From positions 102,548,627-102,612,626 of the forward strand of contig NC_077223.1 in NCBI RefSeq assembly GCF_024763615.1: 64,000 nucleotides of DNA, written 5' to 3'. Below are positions 10,601 through 23,840 of the stretch, piece by piece (position 1 is the first letter of the stretch; every line of letters starts with the position of its first letter). This stretch comes from Phlebotomus papatasi (taxonomy: Eukaryota; Arthropoda; Insecta; Diptera; Psychodidae). The notes below the pieces were generated by a model. It did no database searches. It had not been told where the DNA came from and saw nothing but the letters and a program-made list of their open reading frames with translations. The position numbers and the translations under genes are program-made.

Positions 10601-13600
10601 TGTTATAGCAGTTTATTACCCATCTCTCATTAAAAAAACAACCAACATCAATTTCCTCGAATAATTCGAAATAAATTTTTAAAGAAAAAAAGGTAAAAAT
10701 ACTATAATACGGGTCAAGAAATTAAAGTTCAATGTATAGAAAATTACCTCAATTATTTAAAAGTGCTTTATGTCAGTTAGAAGTTTTAATTAAAGCTACG
10801 TGATCGACTTGTATTACATGTTACACAATTTTAAATTTTATAAAAAATCATCAATAAATAGTAACTTTTAAATAATTTTTCTTTCAATATTTTTGTCTAA
10901 AAAAATTAAAAGATAATCAATTGAACTAAAAAAATAATATGAAAAATATCTTCCTCAATTACGTTATTTAGATTATTATTAATCATATCGAGATTATTAT
11001 TAATCAAATCCCAATTTCAAAGCTGCCCCACACTGAAATGTACCCCATTTCCCCCTATCGGCCAAAAGTTTCTTGACAAAGTTTTACCATCGATAATCAG
11101 GTGGATAATAAAATAAAAAAATACTTTTTAAAATTTCTCTTTTTGCAAATCATTTACCTGTACTTCAAAAATGTTATTTATGTACTTCACAAAAATTTGT
11201 CATATGACATTGTCATACTGTTACAGAATCTCCTTACATTTTAGCACTGTAAACGACAATATAACACTGTAATTTCAATATGAAGTTTAATAAAAACTAT
11301 TTTAAAGATTCATATTACAAAATACGACTAAGAATTAAATGTTTTCAGATACTTAGACAAAATAGAAAAAAAAATTACTTGCGGTAATTTGAATCTTATA
11401 ATATGTCTGTTTTATAAGATTTAAGGTCTTATTCTATGTCAACAATTTTAAGATAATTTTAAGCATCTTCCTGTGACGTTAAATTAAATCAGTTAATATT
11501 AAAAAAAATATCCTAAAAAAAATTAAACTGAAATCAAAATTTTTAAAATTTCCTAAAGTTTTTATTTAAGTAGAAATCTAATTCCAGAGGTCAAATTCTT
11601 GAAAATAGCCAGTCACAACTGGTTACTGGTTACTAGAGGGAATCTTTGATGTTTCGCACACAAAAATGATGTTCAAGTTCAGTGATTTTTTCTGACTACC
11701 ATGCAAACCGTATGGATTCTCCAACTATGCCAAAAAAATGTCTTACTTATAAGGTTCATAATCCCACCCCACAAAATCCCAGGAAATCTTTATATTTTCC
11801 TCCAGAGAAAAATGAAAATTTAATGGCGATTTGTGCGATAGTTCAGTCAAGTTTCCATCTTCGCACACGATTCACGCCATCATTGAACACCCCATTTTCA
11901 CCGTAAATTTTGCAACGTGTCGTTTTTAAAAAAAAAAACAACACAAAAGTGAGGTTATGTCAAAGATTGTCAAAAACCAGTTGTAAACTGTGTGAGCTTA
12001 TTGTGCATGTGATTCTTTCATTGCACATTCAGTTTGTGCAAGCTTGAAAAATATTTTTATATCAAAGAAATGCAAAATTGCTTAAAAATTACTCAACTGC
12101 AGCCTATTTGAGTTAAATTACTTCTTGTTTATCAACTTTAAGATTTTTAAGTTTAACTTTTTAGTGGTGGATCAAATCGGTAGATTGCAATAGATGTGAA
12201 TATGAGGGATCGCATCTAAAATGAAGTTTCCTGGAAATTGTCTGAAAAAGCAATGTCTTCTATGTGCGATCGATGAATGTGAGTCAAGTGTGTGAATTTT
12301 CTACCACCCACAAAAAGTGCCTGTTCAGCCTAAAAGATTTTTACATAAATCTGAACCCTAATAACCCCTCTACCCTCTGTGATAGTAGTTTTTCAGAAAA
12401 GTGATATTAATTGTGCACAATCGTCTGAAGTATTGCACAGCAAAATTACAGTTTTGGACCTGTTTTTATTTTTTGCTTCCTGAAACTAGGAAAAAAGAAT
12501 TAGACTCTCAATTTTTCAGGAAAGATGTGATTTAAGGCTAGCTATTACAATATATAGCTATATGTGAGATTCATAAAGGAATATGGGAGAAATATGAAGT
12601 GTTTGAAGGTACCGTATGTGAGAACGATCAAAGCCTTCCCCTAATTCGTTTATCGATTGCCTCGTTAATCGGAAATTCAGCCATGACCAAAACTAATTAT
12701 CGCGTACAACAGTCCATTAAATATTAAAAATATATAATTAATTATATAAAAATATATTTAAATATTTAAACACAAATTTTAAAAATCTCATAAAATTAAA
12801 GAATAAGTATACCTTAATCCCCGCTCTCCCCTAAACTTTTCAAGTGATGAAGCTTTTTGGGTCCTCAAAATTGATGGTAAATTTTTTGGGGGTTGTTGCA
12901 GGAATAAACAAGAAAACGGTGGCGTCACAAAATCGCATGACACCTGTCTGAAATCATGATTGGTGGATTTTCCACTCCATCAAATTCACTCTTGACTCCT
13001 TCATTGCCACCCCATTTGATCGTAAAAGCTCCTTCGCGACAAGTCACAGGGATTGAGCCAAGAGATTCCCCAAAGAGTGATTTTTGGTGTGACGGAAAAA
13101 AAGAGAGACATCATGCAAGAATGAACTTGTGAACCATTTAAAATCACAGAGCTTTCATCTCTTCATCAATAATCCTTAAGAGCTCTCTCACGGCTTTTCT
13201 CCTATCCCATCTCCCGCACAAAAAAAGGAGGGAAAGCCCAATATTGATGGTAATTATGGCATTTGAAATCTACGTGCGTGAAAAGGATTTTGCCAAACTA
13301 GGACTCGCTCTTCCTTTCTCCTTAGAATATTTTCATTAACTCCCTCGAACCCAATTGAATAATCCCATCCTTATTTCCGCATCATTCAACCCATCGCGTC
13401 ACTTTAATCATTTGCCAAAATGATGGAGGGTGCACACAAGAGGTAAGATTTGAGAGAATTAAAACTTTGAACCAACACAATTTAAGCTTTGTGCACCAAG
13501 TTCAACGATGAAAGTGTTACAATACTTTGCACCATCTCTCACATCCAACACAGGACTAAAGGAAAGAAAAAAAAACCGATGAGGAAAAGGAGGTTTAATA

Positions 13601-14249
13601 TAATCGTGGATTTAACTGTGAAAAAGAAAAATTAAGTGAGAATTTTAGCGTTGAATATAAAAATTCCAATAAATCATCTTGATTACCCAAGAAGAGGGTG
13701 AGATTCTTATGGAAATTTTCGACATTCCACTCTATCCACTTGAAAAATGAAGTAGAAATCGCCAAGAGGGGTTTGGTTTGGTTAGAAAAAAAAAAAGAAA
13801 ATGAGACATAACCCCTTTTCGTTATGTTATTACAGCAAGGAACTGGGGAAAATCTTAATCCCTTATTTCCACCCTATCTTGAATTATACCCTCCGCATGC
13901 CGATTATACACTTTAGAAAAGGAGAATTTGAGATTTTGAGAGCACGTTTTATACTCCTTCTTATTGGATCAATAAAAATAAAAGGGGTGAGAGAAAGAGT
14001 TTAGCACCGAATTCTACCAAAATCACCTTGGTTAAAGTGTCATCAATTCAATCTTAGCCTCAGGGCGTAGAAAAAGGACGTAGACTTTCCACAAAAACTT
14101 CGTCTGTTTGAGAGCGGAAGGAGATATTTAAGAAATTAAACAAATAACCTAAATGATATTATCCTTACTAAATTCTACTGCATTGTAAATATTATTTTTT
14201 AATTTATCTTAACAGTGTGACAATTCCATATGACAAAACGTAACAGAAA
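10601..14249. other. Intron, mostly single copy
   Basis: Positions 10601-11190 are AT-rich. Around 11195-11240, CATATGACATTGTCATACTG followed by TTACAGAATCTCC is a right-end fragment of the MITE at 18700. From 11241 to 14249 no repeat or gene was recognised. Positions 12840-13560 are GC-richer and repeat-free, a candidate regulatory stretch. Confidence 0.45.
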
Positions 14250-14297
14250 TGCACTTTATTCGAAGGCATGAACGTTCGAAGGGAGAGTACTTCCCCT
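14250..14297. mobile_element. Fragment of TTCGAAGGCATGAACG MITE
   Basis: This is the right end only (ATTCGAAGGCATGAACGTTC, then GAGAGTACTTCCCC). The complete copy is at 26564-26778. Confidence 0.65.
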
Positions 14298-14686
14298 ATG
14301 CTATATACTGACTGCATGGTAATTTGCACTGATCACTTAATGCTAAATTTTACAAGCTCAGTCTTTTCGAAGATCACCCTGAGTCGAATAGAGGAATATT
14401 AACAATTTTATATTGAAAATAAAACAGTGCTGTTTTTCCGCAAACTGTCCAGGAAATAGAAAAATAGGCCACGCCCAAGACGTAGATAACTGTGGCTACT
14501 GAAATCTTAGAATAATTATCTATCTTTTTTAAGAAAAAAAATAATACCGCTTGCTTTTGATGTTGTATTTTTAACGTATTGTACTATATCTTTGTGAGAG
14601 ACATGAAATTTTGCGTCCATCATCGTATTACCGACAAGAAACAACTTTAAAAGCGAAAAGTTAAAAAGTCCATGGTAAATTGTATA

Positions 14687-14892
14687 GGGTAAAATGAGGT
14701 AATTTGGAATCTTTTACAATTTGGGACATTTGAGATTTTCTCACTGTTTTACAGATTCAAAAGGATATTCTTTTTCTTCTTAATCGCCTTTTTCTATTTT
14801 GCGGTCTTTGTTTTTTCTTTGCTAATCTGAAACAGTGAGAAAATCACAAGTGTTCCAAATTATAAATGGTTCCAAATTACCTCATTTTACCC
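14687..14892. mobile_element. TA-flanked MITE, GGGTAAAATGAGG
   Basis: The inverted ends are GGGTAAAATGAGGTAATTTG and CAAATTACCTCATTTTACCC. Internal CTCACTGTTT/AAACAGTGAG also pair. TA lies on both sides and the length is 206 bp. A right-half relic is at 61791-61890. Confidence 0.8.
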
Positions 14893-15020
14893 TATAATCC
14901 AAAAGAAACATTTAGATTATGCAGATTTTCCTACTTTTTCGTATTTCTGTCAGAAAAATAAATGTAAGTGTTGTTTTTTATTTACGAATGAGGTTAATCG
15001 AAATCTGTCTTAAACTGTAA

Positions 15021-15168
15021 TACTGGCTTCAGACTGAAAGTTTAGCCCAGTTCCCAAAGGCCTCAAAAATCTTAACAACAAACAATTTTGTTGTTTTTTT
15101 TTCAAAATCTAATGGCTAAGTTGCCCTTAATAGGCCTGAGGCTAAGCTTCAGGTCTGAAGCCCGTATA
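15021..15168 (-). mobile_element. GGCTTCAGACCT MITE, copy 1
   Basis: It has CTGGCTTCAGACTGAAAGTT and, at the other end, AGCTTCAGGTCTGAAGCCCG, plus the family word TTTAGCCCAGTTCCC. Other copies are at 34819, 55241, 60475, 61973 and 63119. Confidence 0.65.
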
Positions 15169-15328
15169 ATGGCATTGATGATTTAGCACAGTAGGGGTTC
15201 TGTAAGTATTATACCCTTATTTAGCAATTAATCCGTTAATGTATAATTCAGTTGGCTATAAGTTTCCTAGGGGGTGTGGCTTAAAAATATTTTGAACGTC
15301 ATTTATTCAGAAGGGTAAAAATATGTTA

Positions 15329-15775
15329 CAGGGTGCGTGTTCTAAATTGAGACTGACTATAACGTCTGTTGGCGGCCATTCTTTTGCTCGATAGATGTCG
15401 CTACTCGGCTTTCTTACAAGCTAGGTATATCAGCTGATAGTTTATAAGCGGAAAAAATTGTAATGGTGAAATCAAGTGAAGAGAACAATCGCCGCGTGGC
15501 CATTACTAAAGCCCTCCGCGCCGGTCGGACTGAAATAGAAATAATTAAATTCTTCTCGTACACAAAAGCCACAGTTTACCGTATCGCCCGCAAATTTCAG
15601 AAAGCCAATGGGTCAGGAGATAGTATCGACATATCGATCAAGAAGAAACACGTCAAGAAACCTTCCGTGAGGACTCCTGAAATAATTCAACGCGCTCAGA
15701 CGATGATTTGTGAAGATCCAAGGCTATCAATTTGGAAAATGGCAGCGATAACATCCATTAATAAAAATCAATAAT
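15329..15775 (+). mobile_element. Tc1/mariner-like element, 5' fragment
   Basis: TA (15327-15328) is followed by CAGGGTGCGTGTTCTAAATT, a mariner-type end, then a leader and the start of a transposase gene. Similarity stops in AT-rich DNA after about 15770. The catalytic part and right end are missing. Confidence 0.65.
15463..15774 (+). pseudogene. Truncated mariner-like transposase (DNA-binding part)
   Basis: There are 103 codons from ATG, against roughly 330-350 for complete transposases of this superfamily. The N-terminal part reads ITKALRAGRTEIEIIKFF, then TKATVYRIARKFQK. This is a helix-turn-helix of the kind that begins Tc1/mariner transposases. A basic linker (KKKHVKKP) follows, then RTPEIIQRAQTMICEDPRLS, typical of the second helix-turn-helix region. 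The reading frame then enters AT-rich DNA and stops. The DDE/D catalytic domain is absent, so it is inactive. The exact clade cannot be told without the catalytic motif. Confidence 0.75.
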
Positions 15776-16158
15776 TTAAGAAAATAATAATAAATTTAAC
15801 ACAATAAAAATTAAGAAAATTTAAGTGGGAAGCATAAGATATTTCTTTTCCTTTTTTCGTTTACATATATTTTTATTTAAATTCAATTGCAATTAATTTT
15901 GGTTTAATTAATTGTAATTAATTTAAGATACTTTTTTATGAAATATTGTTAAAAATTCTTCCCATTCGAACTTACTATACTCAGCCGCTATTTTTTCGTG
16001 TTTAGCTTAAGTTTTCCGGAGAGGAATATTTGCAATTTCGGACAGTACGAAATTCCGGACAAGCAGTTTTATTCTTCAGACTTAAAAACTTGATTACGAA
16101 TTAATTAAATATTCTTCAAATTTCTATAAAATTAAATATTTTTTGAATTATTAAGTAT

Positions 16159-16877
16159 AAGGGGAGGTGGAACTACTTTGAGCTGTGGGGCTAGATTTCG
16201 TATGACTTTTTCATCTATTTCTCAATGAAGCTAGTGTTTACAATTATTTTATTTAGATCTACAATTATTTTATCTATTCAAATTACATCGTGTTAAAACC
16301 TGGTTTACATTAGAAATATGCAAAAAAAAATCGTATAATGGTATTATACATCATACGCAAATTGAGTGATTTTAAATGATTTATTCCTGGGCAACTGATA
16401 CTCGAATTGCTTTCGAGAATGGATTTTTAGTAACCTTAGTTTTTCAATTACTTGGAAAAAATACTCCGACAGAGATGAAAATACATTTGGTTATTGTTTT
16501 CTTGCCTAGCGGTAGATCATGCAAAATTTTTGCTCAAAATGGCGGACGGAAAATTCGACATCCCGTCGAATTTATTAAAATTTGCCTCTTTCCTCTTTCC
16601 AGATTTGAATTCTGGTTGCCAATTTGCTTTCTTGGATAGTTTCTCTATCTAAAGCAATAGAGTTTATAATGAATTAATGCACAGAATTTAAATTCAGTAA
16701 CGGTTAAGACGTGTGTTTGAGGGCGGCTCCCCGCGCCCCCATAGTGGATAAAAATTATTTCTTTTCAAAAAAATCATCTATTAATCTGTAGGAAACTAAT
16801 CCCAAAATATGAACATTCTATCTCAAGTATTTCTGGTACATTGACTGAATGGGTTAAAGTGGCCCCATCTCCACCTA
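16159..16877. mobile_element. Putative DNA element with GGGGAGGTGG ends
   Basis: AAGGGGAGGTGG at the left and the imperfect complement near CCATCTCCACCTATTA at the right suggest inverted ends. The right half (about 16515-16858) is shared, inverted, with 63578-63915. The boundaries are tentative. Confidence 0.4.
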
Positions 16878-18699
16878 TTAATCTTGATGTCCAAACTTAA
16901 AAATTGATTTGTTCAGCATTCTGTACTGTCCGATATTCAAATACGTAACCTTAGTAATATTATCTACCCGAAAAATGCTCAAAGTTGACGCAACCTTGTG
17001 ACTTTTACCCTTCACGACTCGTCATCAATCCACCCTGCACGAGAGCCGGAAACCCTTTCACCAAGAGTATTCCATGGCTATGTATTGTGTTCCGGTTTTA
17101 TGTCTCACAAATCCGTCGAGGGGGGAAGATGAGGTTTTGTTCCATCGAGAAAAAAATACACACTCAAAGAGATCCCTCGTGTGCATCCCTCGATCTCGAT
17201 GAGGGATGAAAGATTTCCAACTCTTGAGTGAAGGGTTCAAGTCGTCGGGGTCTCGACGGATTAACGAAATGCTTCAACTGTCGCGGCTTCTATTCTCTTA
17301 TGCGATTTTCCTCCTTTGTCTGAATGGATTTGTGTTATGGATGAAAGGGGTGACCCACCCCTAACTCCTCGCAATTTCTTTCAATTCCGATGGATTGTAT
17401 TTGAAAGGAGAGACGCTAAGAATGATGTTGAGGAATAAAAAGAAAAATGAGGAGATAGCTGAGGCAAAGACATTGAAGGGTATCCGAGAGGGGAAGTTGC
17501 TTAATCTGTAAATCAATATTTGAGATTTTAGAAACTGCCATCGACGATTTGGTTGTTTGAAATTTGAGACAATAGAGGCTCTAGCATATTGTATTGTTGA
17601 TTGGAAAAACAGCATTTGCACATATTTCTCACATTCATCACTGAAGAGTTAATCTGTTGCTTTCGTGACGGCTAATCTTGGAGATTCCTTTTTAGTGCGA
17701 AATCTAACCGACAAAAACCCCATCAAGCCCTAAGCCGGATTTAAAATAACATCCGAAAGCTTATATACCAACCCAGAGGATCTGAGCAACAGCTCCACAA
17801 GCGATGATTCAACCTCCCCAAAACACAATGTTCCTCAGACCAAAGCACTACCGGTATTCCAGTGTGGGTGGCTCTGTTGTGAAGATGACTCCCCACCCCA
17901 GAAGATACAACAGAGTTGGGAAACATACCCATGACTTTATTTAATTAACCATTTGCTTTATGGTGGAATTATCTATGTGAATCTGGTGAGAGGGAAAGTT
18001 CCAAGGGGCAAAAAAAGGCCACTTTCTTTTGAGATGCTAAATAAATTGGGCTAATACGAAAAAAAGAAAATTGAAGACAAAAAATCGACAAATTTCCTTT
18101 TAGGAAAATCCTCAACACCATTTAACTAACTCTTTGGGGGCAACAAATATCAAAATTCAAAACTCCAGCAAATTTTCTTCCAACCATTGAGAGAGAGCTT
18201 AGAAATTTTACTAACCCCACAATTGCCACCCTTTCCAATTTCCTGAGGCGTCTCTTCTTTCGTCTGGGGATTCAAGAAAGGGCACGCTTGAGGGATGGAA
18301 GAGCAAGCATAGAGAGTCTTATACTAATTAGAATGGATAAGCCGCTTCGACTTAAGGATCTTTCCACTCTATCTTGCTTTCACTCTCAATCCCATACCAG
18401 GCATTCCCTTCCTGCCACCCTTCCTTTCGCCCAAAGGATCTTCCACCGCAATGAGAGCACAGAGCTTCCCAGGCACCCTCAATACACTATCATCATCAGC
18501 CTCATCCGTGAGATTTGGGATGATGGAGTGTAAAGCTCAGCTATTAGATTACAATGTATTTTTACACGATGTTCCGAGTAGAAAATCAATAGATGTTTTT
18601 TTTTTTTTGTAAATTTACTGGAAATATTATTCCTAGTCTCGCACGAAACTTTTTGTAGAAAATCAAATAACATATTCATTTAGGGGAATGTATCATGTA
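16878..18699. other. Single-copy, GC-richer intron
   Basis: There is no repeat family or domain. Reading frames are short and overlap in several frames, as expected of GC-richer non-coding DNA. Positions 16980-17350, 17700-17930 and 18120-18530 stand out as candidate regulatory DNA. Confidence 0.45.
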
Positions 18700-18838
18700 G
18701 GGGAATTCTAGAACAATATGACAATGTCATAGAAATTTAAAAATTTTAGTAGTCGATTCGGAAGAACTAATCGAATATCCAATTCATTTCAGATTCAAAT
18801 TTTTCATATGACATTGCCATATTGTTACAGAATTCCCC
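18700..18838. mobile_element. Short MITE, GGGGAATTC ends
   Basis: GGGGAATTCTAGAACAATAT at the left pairs with ATATTGTTACAGAATTCCCC at the right. Internal TATGACAATGTCATA-like arms pair as well. It is 139 bp. A related larger family is at 23841 and 30238. Confidence 0.75.
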
Positions 18839-18975
18839 TGCTGATTACCTTTGCTTTTACTCTCTAAAAAAAAAGGAAACTAATTGTTACATTCGGAGCA
18901 GGCACATTCGAAGGTAGGTCACCTTCCCCTAACCAAGCGATGAGGCAAACGCTCAAATTTGTTTATTTTTGGTTA

Positions 18976-20022
18976 GGGGAAGTGTGTCAAATTTCGGCCA
19001 GCTTCTAATTTCGGCCACTTTGAGTGTAATTTCGACCATGGAAATAAATTAATTAAAATTATGTATGTTATCTTCGAATAGTCAATGAATTCATTTTGTT
19101 TTTAAATATTTATTCATATTAGGATGTATTAACACAAAGACCGGTAAATTTTAGGTATAATTTGAATTTAAATTGCGTTGTAAAAACTCAGTGTGGAAAG
19201 AGTCATACAAAAAATGTGACAGATCGATTGTGTTTCTAGCAGTCTTGTAATTTGTAGTGAAGTGCAAAAGGTATTCCTTCGGTGTTTTTCATGGAAATTG
19301 ATTAGTTTTCATTAAAGATTGTTTCTGTTTATGTTAATAGGGAATCAATCTTTAAATTTCTAGTGAAATTTCCCAGCTGGATCCTGTATTTCGTGTAAAA
19401 AAGTATATACTTTGTGAGCGTCTCTCCGGTGAGGTAGTGTTGCCTATTCCGGCAACATCTTTTGCGTTCCTAAATTTCTTATTCATTTTATTATTTTTAA
19501 TTCTGAGTTCTAAAATGTCCAGAGAAGAAAAAAACCATCGCTTCTATGAAAATTATGATGTGAAAAAGGCCTTGGAAGAGTTCAGGAAAGGCAAATTGCT
19601 ATGGGAATCTGCTTGTAAATTTGAGATGCTACTTTTCAGGTCTTCAGGAAAAATTACACGGAGGATCTCAGGCCTTGTGAGTCATACAAATGTATTAAAC
19701 TAAATTTAAAACTCGTTCCGTTAGACGTTTTGAAATTTTCTATCCGTTGCGTCACAAAAGGTGGTCAGAAAAAAGGTGGCCGGTCTTTCACTCAAAGTGG
19801 CCGGAATACTACCCAAAGCAATGTCCACATTTTTATTAATTTTTCAATATTTTAGGAAGTGATTTAAAGAAAAAAAAGACGATAAACTAGTTTTCAAGGT
19901 TCCACACAACTTTCCCGAAAAGGAAGTAACAAGAAATATCAATATGAATAAAAAATATTGCATTTCAAACTTAGGACTTCGGTGCTTATATGCAACTATG
20001 CCGAAATTTGGCACACTTACCC
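18976..20022 (+). mobile_element. pogo-like DNA transposon, internally deleted
   Basis: It is flanked by TA. The ends are GGGGAAGTGTGTCAAATTTC and GAAATTTGGCACACTTACCC, and a second inner pair is CGGCCACTTTGAGTG and CACTCAAAGTGGCCGG. It encodes a short pogo-type DNA-binding fragment (19515-19703). A shorter relative is at 52567-52779. Confidence 0.75.
19515..19703 (+). pseudogene. Remnant of pogo-type transposase N-terminus
   Basis: Reading from ATG at 19515 gives MSREEKNHRFYENYDVKKAL, then EEFRKGKLLWESACKFE. This resembles the Psq/CENP-B-like helix-turn-helix (alternating basic helix, AL..FR.GK, then A..F). After CKFE the expected 'IPRSTL'-type turn is not present. The frame instead reads MLLFRSSGKITRR and stops at 19703. 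The DDE domain is absent. Its position inside TA-flanked inverted repeats supports a pogo-superfamily origin. It is inactive. Confidence 0.6.
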
Positions 20023-20097
20023 TATAGCATAAAAAATACTTTTATAAATAAGTAAAAATTTATAACCTAGAATTAATTTTTGTCATACGCGTTTTAG

Positions 20098-20243
20098 GCC
20101 CTAGACACATTTACTATTTAAGCAAGGACAACTTAAAGTAAATGTAATCAAAATAAGGAATACATTACATTTTCATCAGTTTTTGACTAATCCGTCTCTC
20201 GGTTTTAGCCGAGAAACAAGTTAGTTAGTGTGTCCAGCACCTT
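20098..20243. mobile_element. Foldback MITE, CCCTAGACACA ends
   Basis: CCCTAGACACATTTACTATT pairs imperfectly with AGTTAGTTAGTGTGTCCAGC. A related insert sits inside another MITE at about 62000-62139. Confidence 0.55.
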
Positions 20244-20565
20244 AATCTGATGTAAATCAAATTTAGATCTTCAAAACGATCTTCAAAAGCTGATTTACGA
20301 TTCTGGTTGTCTTTAATTTTTAGGTTATTAAGTTTCAAGAACTCGTAATGCATAATTTTACATTTTTTCCACCAAATGGAGGGCATTTTGTGTTTTCCCC
20401 TAAATGTTTGGTTATGTTGCCGATTTCGTTGCTTCGCCAGGTAAAAGATATGGCGTTTCTGCCTTGTACCATTTCAATGCCGACAACTTTTCCTTTCAAA
20501 CCGCAAAGGCTAAATTTCGAAAATGAACTGAATTTTTGTCTGTCACTCAGACAACTTGTGCAATA
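20244..20565. other. Intron, nothing recognised
   Basis: Only short reading frames on both strands (20335-20589), without any domain. Confidence 0.4.
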
Positions 20566-21443
20566 AGGGAGACTGGGGCAAAAAGTCACAAATCGAAAAA
20601 TTCAAAATTCAATATCTTCCAAAGGTAAAAAAAGCGTTTCAAGTTTTTTTTCTATAGATAGCCTCCATAGACCTTCTTCAATGTCGTAAGTTTCTTACAA
20701 TTCGAACAAGGAATTTATACAATAAAAAATATCGAAATTTTTAGCCCTATTTTTGAAATATTTTCCTTGCAGTAGATATCAATTATTACCTACTTATTTT
20801 CCAAAATTGATGCACTGGTGAATATTTTCTAAATAATTTGGATTTTTTGAATACGAATCCGCTATCTATTTTAGAATTTCACAAAGGTTCTTTTCTCCAG
20901 AAATCCTTTTATTAAAAATGGCCACTTGGGGTAAAAAGTAACAAAATGTATAGAGCAAAAAGTAACAAAAAAGCGAAGCAATTTCTGATGCCTCACGGCG
21001 AAAAATATCGTCATTACCATGTCTAGCCGCTTGTTGTTTGCATTGGTTAAACGATTTGCAGTCTTTTGTGTGTTTTTTTCTAAAATAGCTTGAAAAGCGC
21101 TTTTCTCATTTTCTCACTTTTCTCTGAAAAAAAATTTCTATGAAAATATGTCCTCTAGGTATTTTTTAAATTTTACGGAAGCTCGTAATGAAGCGAATCA
21201 AAATATGATGATAGCCAATGTCTGATACTATTTGCCCCAGCATTTTTGAGAATAGTCACAAAATTACCTTTTAGAAATTGGCTCGATAACCGTATTTCCT
21301 TACAAAATAGAGAAAAATGACTTTCACAAAATTATAGAGCCGTAAATTTCCTATAAAACTGCGCTAATTAGAAATTTTTAAAGCGCTCTAGTAGCTTGTA
21401 AAAAAATAAAAAATCCGTTTTGTGACTTGCCCCAGTCTCCCCT
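20566..21443 (-). mobile_element. GGGGAGACTGGGGC element, copy 1
   Basis: The ends are GGGAGACTGGGGCAAAAAGT and GACTTGCCCCAGTCTCCCCT. It is about 880 bp and inverted relative to the copies at 24601 and 37677. It has no intact transposase. TA-flanked ends of this type suggest a pogo-like non-autonomous element. Confidence 0.75.
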
Positions 21444-23840
21444 ACTCATATTCCTTCCTTTTAATTTTTTCTAATGCATATAAATGTTTGAAAATACCTT
21501 GGCAAATCTTGTTTAATGCCTCTGCAAGTTAATCCTATCCTAACGTATCGAAAAGCGAAAATTGTGAAAATTGACAATTTGGGTAAAAGTATCCCATATT
21601 CCCTTAATAGAAGATTAGGAAAGTTCACACAATCTGAAAAGTTGCAAAAGTTCTTAAATTCATTACCCCCGTTAAGAGTAAAAAGATAAATATTTAAGGC
21701 AAGAGCACCAGCGATCGGCAGTGTTCCTCGGGTCGTCAACTTATTACCATATTGTTAGACCAATTCAAATGAATTTCTAAAAATTATTAGCTACTTTTTA
21801 CCATTTAATTCTCATAAGAATGCAGTGCATTAGCTCAAATTTAATTTATAAAATCAATTTACCGTGAGACACCTGATTAAATTCGTGACGATCCTACAGA
21901 GTACATAGTTGCAATTACATCTGCTTTTTATTGATTTATTGTAAAAATTTAAAACCTAAATGCACAGATATAGTCAATTGGATCTCTAATACACCGATTA
22001 GTATACACAAAAATACCAAGTAATATTTTGTGGCTTATATTTGCAACTAAATATCGAGGATGTCTCTTAACATTCCGATCCTTGGTACTCTTCCCTTACC
22101 CATGAAAAAATTCAAAATAAAAAAGAATATTTTTCAAAGAAATGTAATAAAATAAGGGTAGAAAAATCAAAACCAAATCTTCATCCATCCTTGAGTGATT
22201 CAAGACAGACAAATATAACCCCCGGTAGAAAATGATCGTGTCTAAATGGTGAAGGAGAGCCAAGGAGTGGTAGGAGCCTCTTTAGAAGGGATTAAAGACG
22301 TACAGTGAAGCGTTATGGCTGGGGATTGGATATCGACAATATCCGGTCGAGAGTGTATTATTTCATATCTCCAACTTCAGTTGATATTCCATGCTCAATT
22401 CAGTCTTATAGGGTGCTTCCAGTATCAAGAAAGTTGATATCAGAATCTTGAGGCTGGCTTTTCCTCGGAATTTCTCATTTGATGAACTCTGTGCTGAGAT
22501 GATTTTGAAATCTCGGATTTATGATGATGAGATTTTAGTTCAAATAATACGATGAAGATTCCCCTGGCAAAATGTTAGGAGAAAGATATTCCGCGAAAGG
22601 CTGGGGAATCCCGCGAAGATAGAGAATTAAATTAATTCAAGGAGGGATTTTTTTTTGACAGAGAGCTCAAGAGACACGTCAATCGGCTGGATTATATCAA
22701 ATAATCGCAATATAATGATAGCAAATAATTTATTTCATCTCATTATTATTTAGCCCTCTTTTGACATCTCTCTTCGTCCCTCCATCTCATCTCTGTGATT
22801 TCGGATTAAAAGAAATATATTCATTATTGCATGAGGAGAATTTTATTGAATATGACTGAGGGGTTTAGGAGAGAAATCTCTGAAGCTTTTGCAGGAGTGA
22901 AAGGTTCACTCTTGAAAGAGATTTTAGATAATTTGATGTAGGTTGGGAGGGACAAATACAAACACTTAACTCCCTCACACCCATCACACACAAAATCCTC
23001 CCAACTCTGGTCAATTTCTCTTCTCTGGAGGGAAGTTCCACAAGAAGAACGTGTAAAGAAAACCTTCATTACCTAGGTGGTTACATGACATGAGAACTTG
23101 AGGAATGGGGCACAAAATAAATCACTTTAGAAGACTTCCTCGTACTGGATTGAGTGGCATTTCATGAGACTCTTCAAAATATTATTATACCTAATCCAAT
23201 AAGCGACAAATACACTTCAATATTCCTTTAGCCCCTATATCTTATTGATTTCCATGCAGTCTTTCTCTCAAGAAATGGGTAATCACGCAAAATCACTGTT
23301 GAACAAGGTAAAAGAGCATTTCGTATGATCTGTTTTTGCCATCCAAAGAACCCAGGAAATCCCCCCAAGAAAAGCGCGGGAAAATTGGAATGGGGATGGT
23401 TTGGGGTAAAAAGAGCTGCCTCAGAAAAGCTGCATAATATGTCGTTGCATAAGAATCTACTTAGAGTCTTTTGTATAAATACCCGTCTGACATATTATCG
23501 TGTATAACGAGGTATAGTTTTGAGCACCCGGCAAACTCACAAAATACGCTTCGACGCGTATTTATATTTGCATTTATAAGTGCATTAAGTGGGGAGTATT
23601 CCAGGTTTTCCTACAAATTGATTTAAGTTCTCATCGTCAGTCAAACTACTTTTATTTTTCTCTCTTAAGTCTTTTCTGCTCTGTGCCAAAAAAGCTTTTG
23701 AGAACTCGCAGGTTTTCTTTCAGACTGTTTCCTTCATTTGTTAAACAAAGGATTTATCACAAATATTAACAATAATAATGCCGTAAGAAAAGAATAATTG
23801 GATCAATTAGGACTCGAAATAATTTTGAAATGTAGACCAG
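21444..23840. other. Single-copy intron
   Basis: No repeat or gene was recognised. Positions 22200-23080 are somewhat GC-richer and could be regulatory. Confidence 0.45.
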
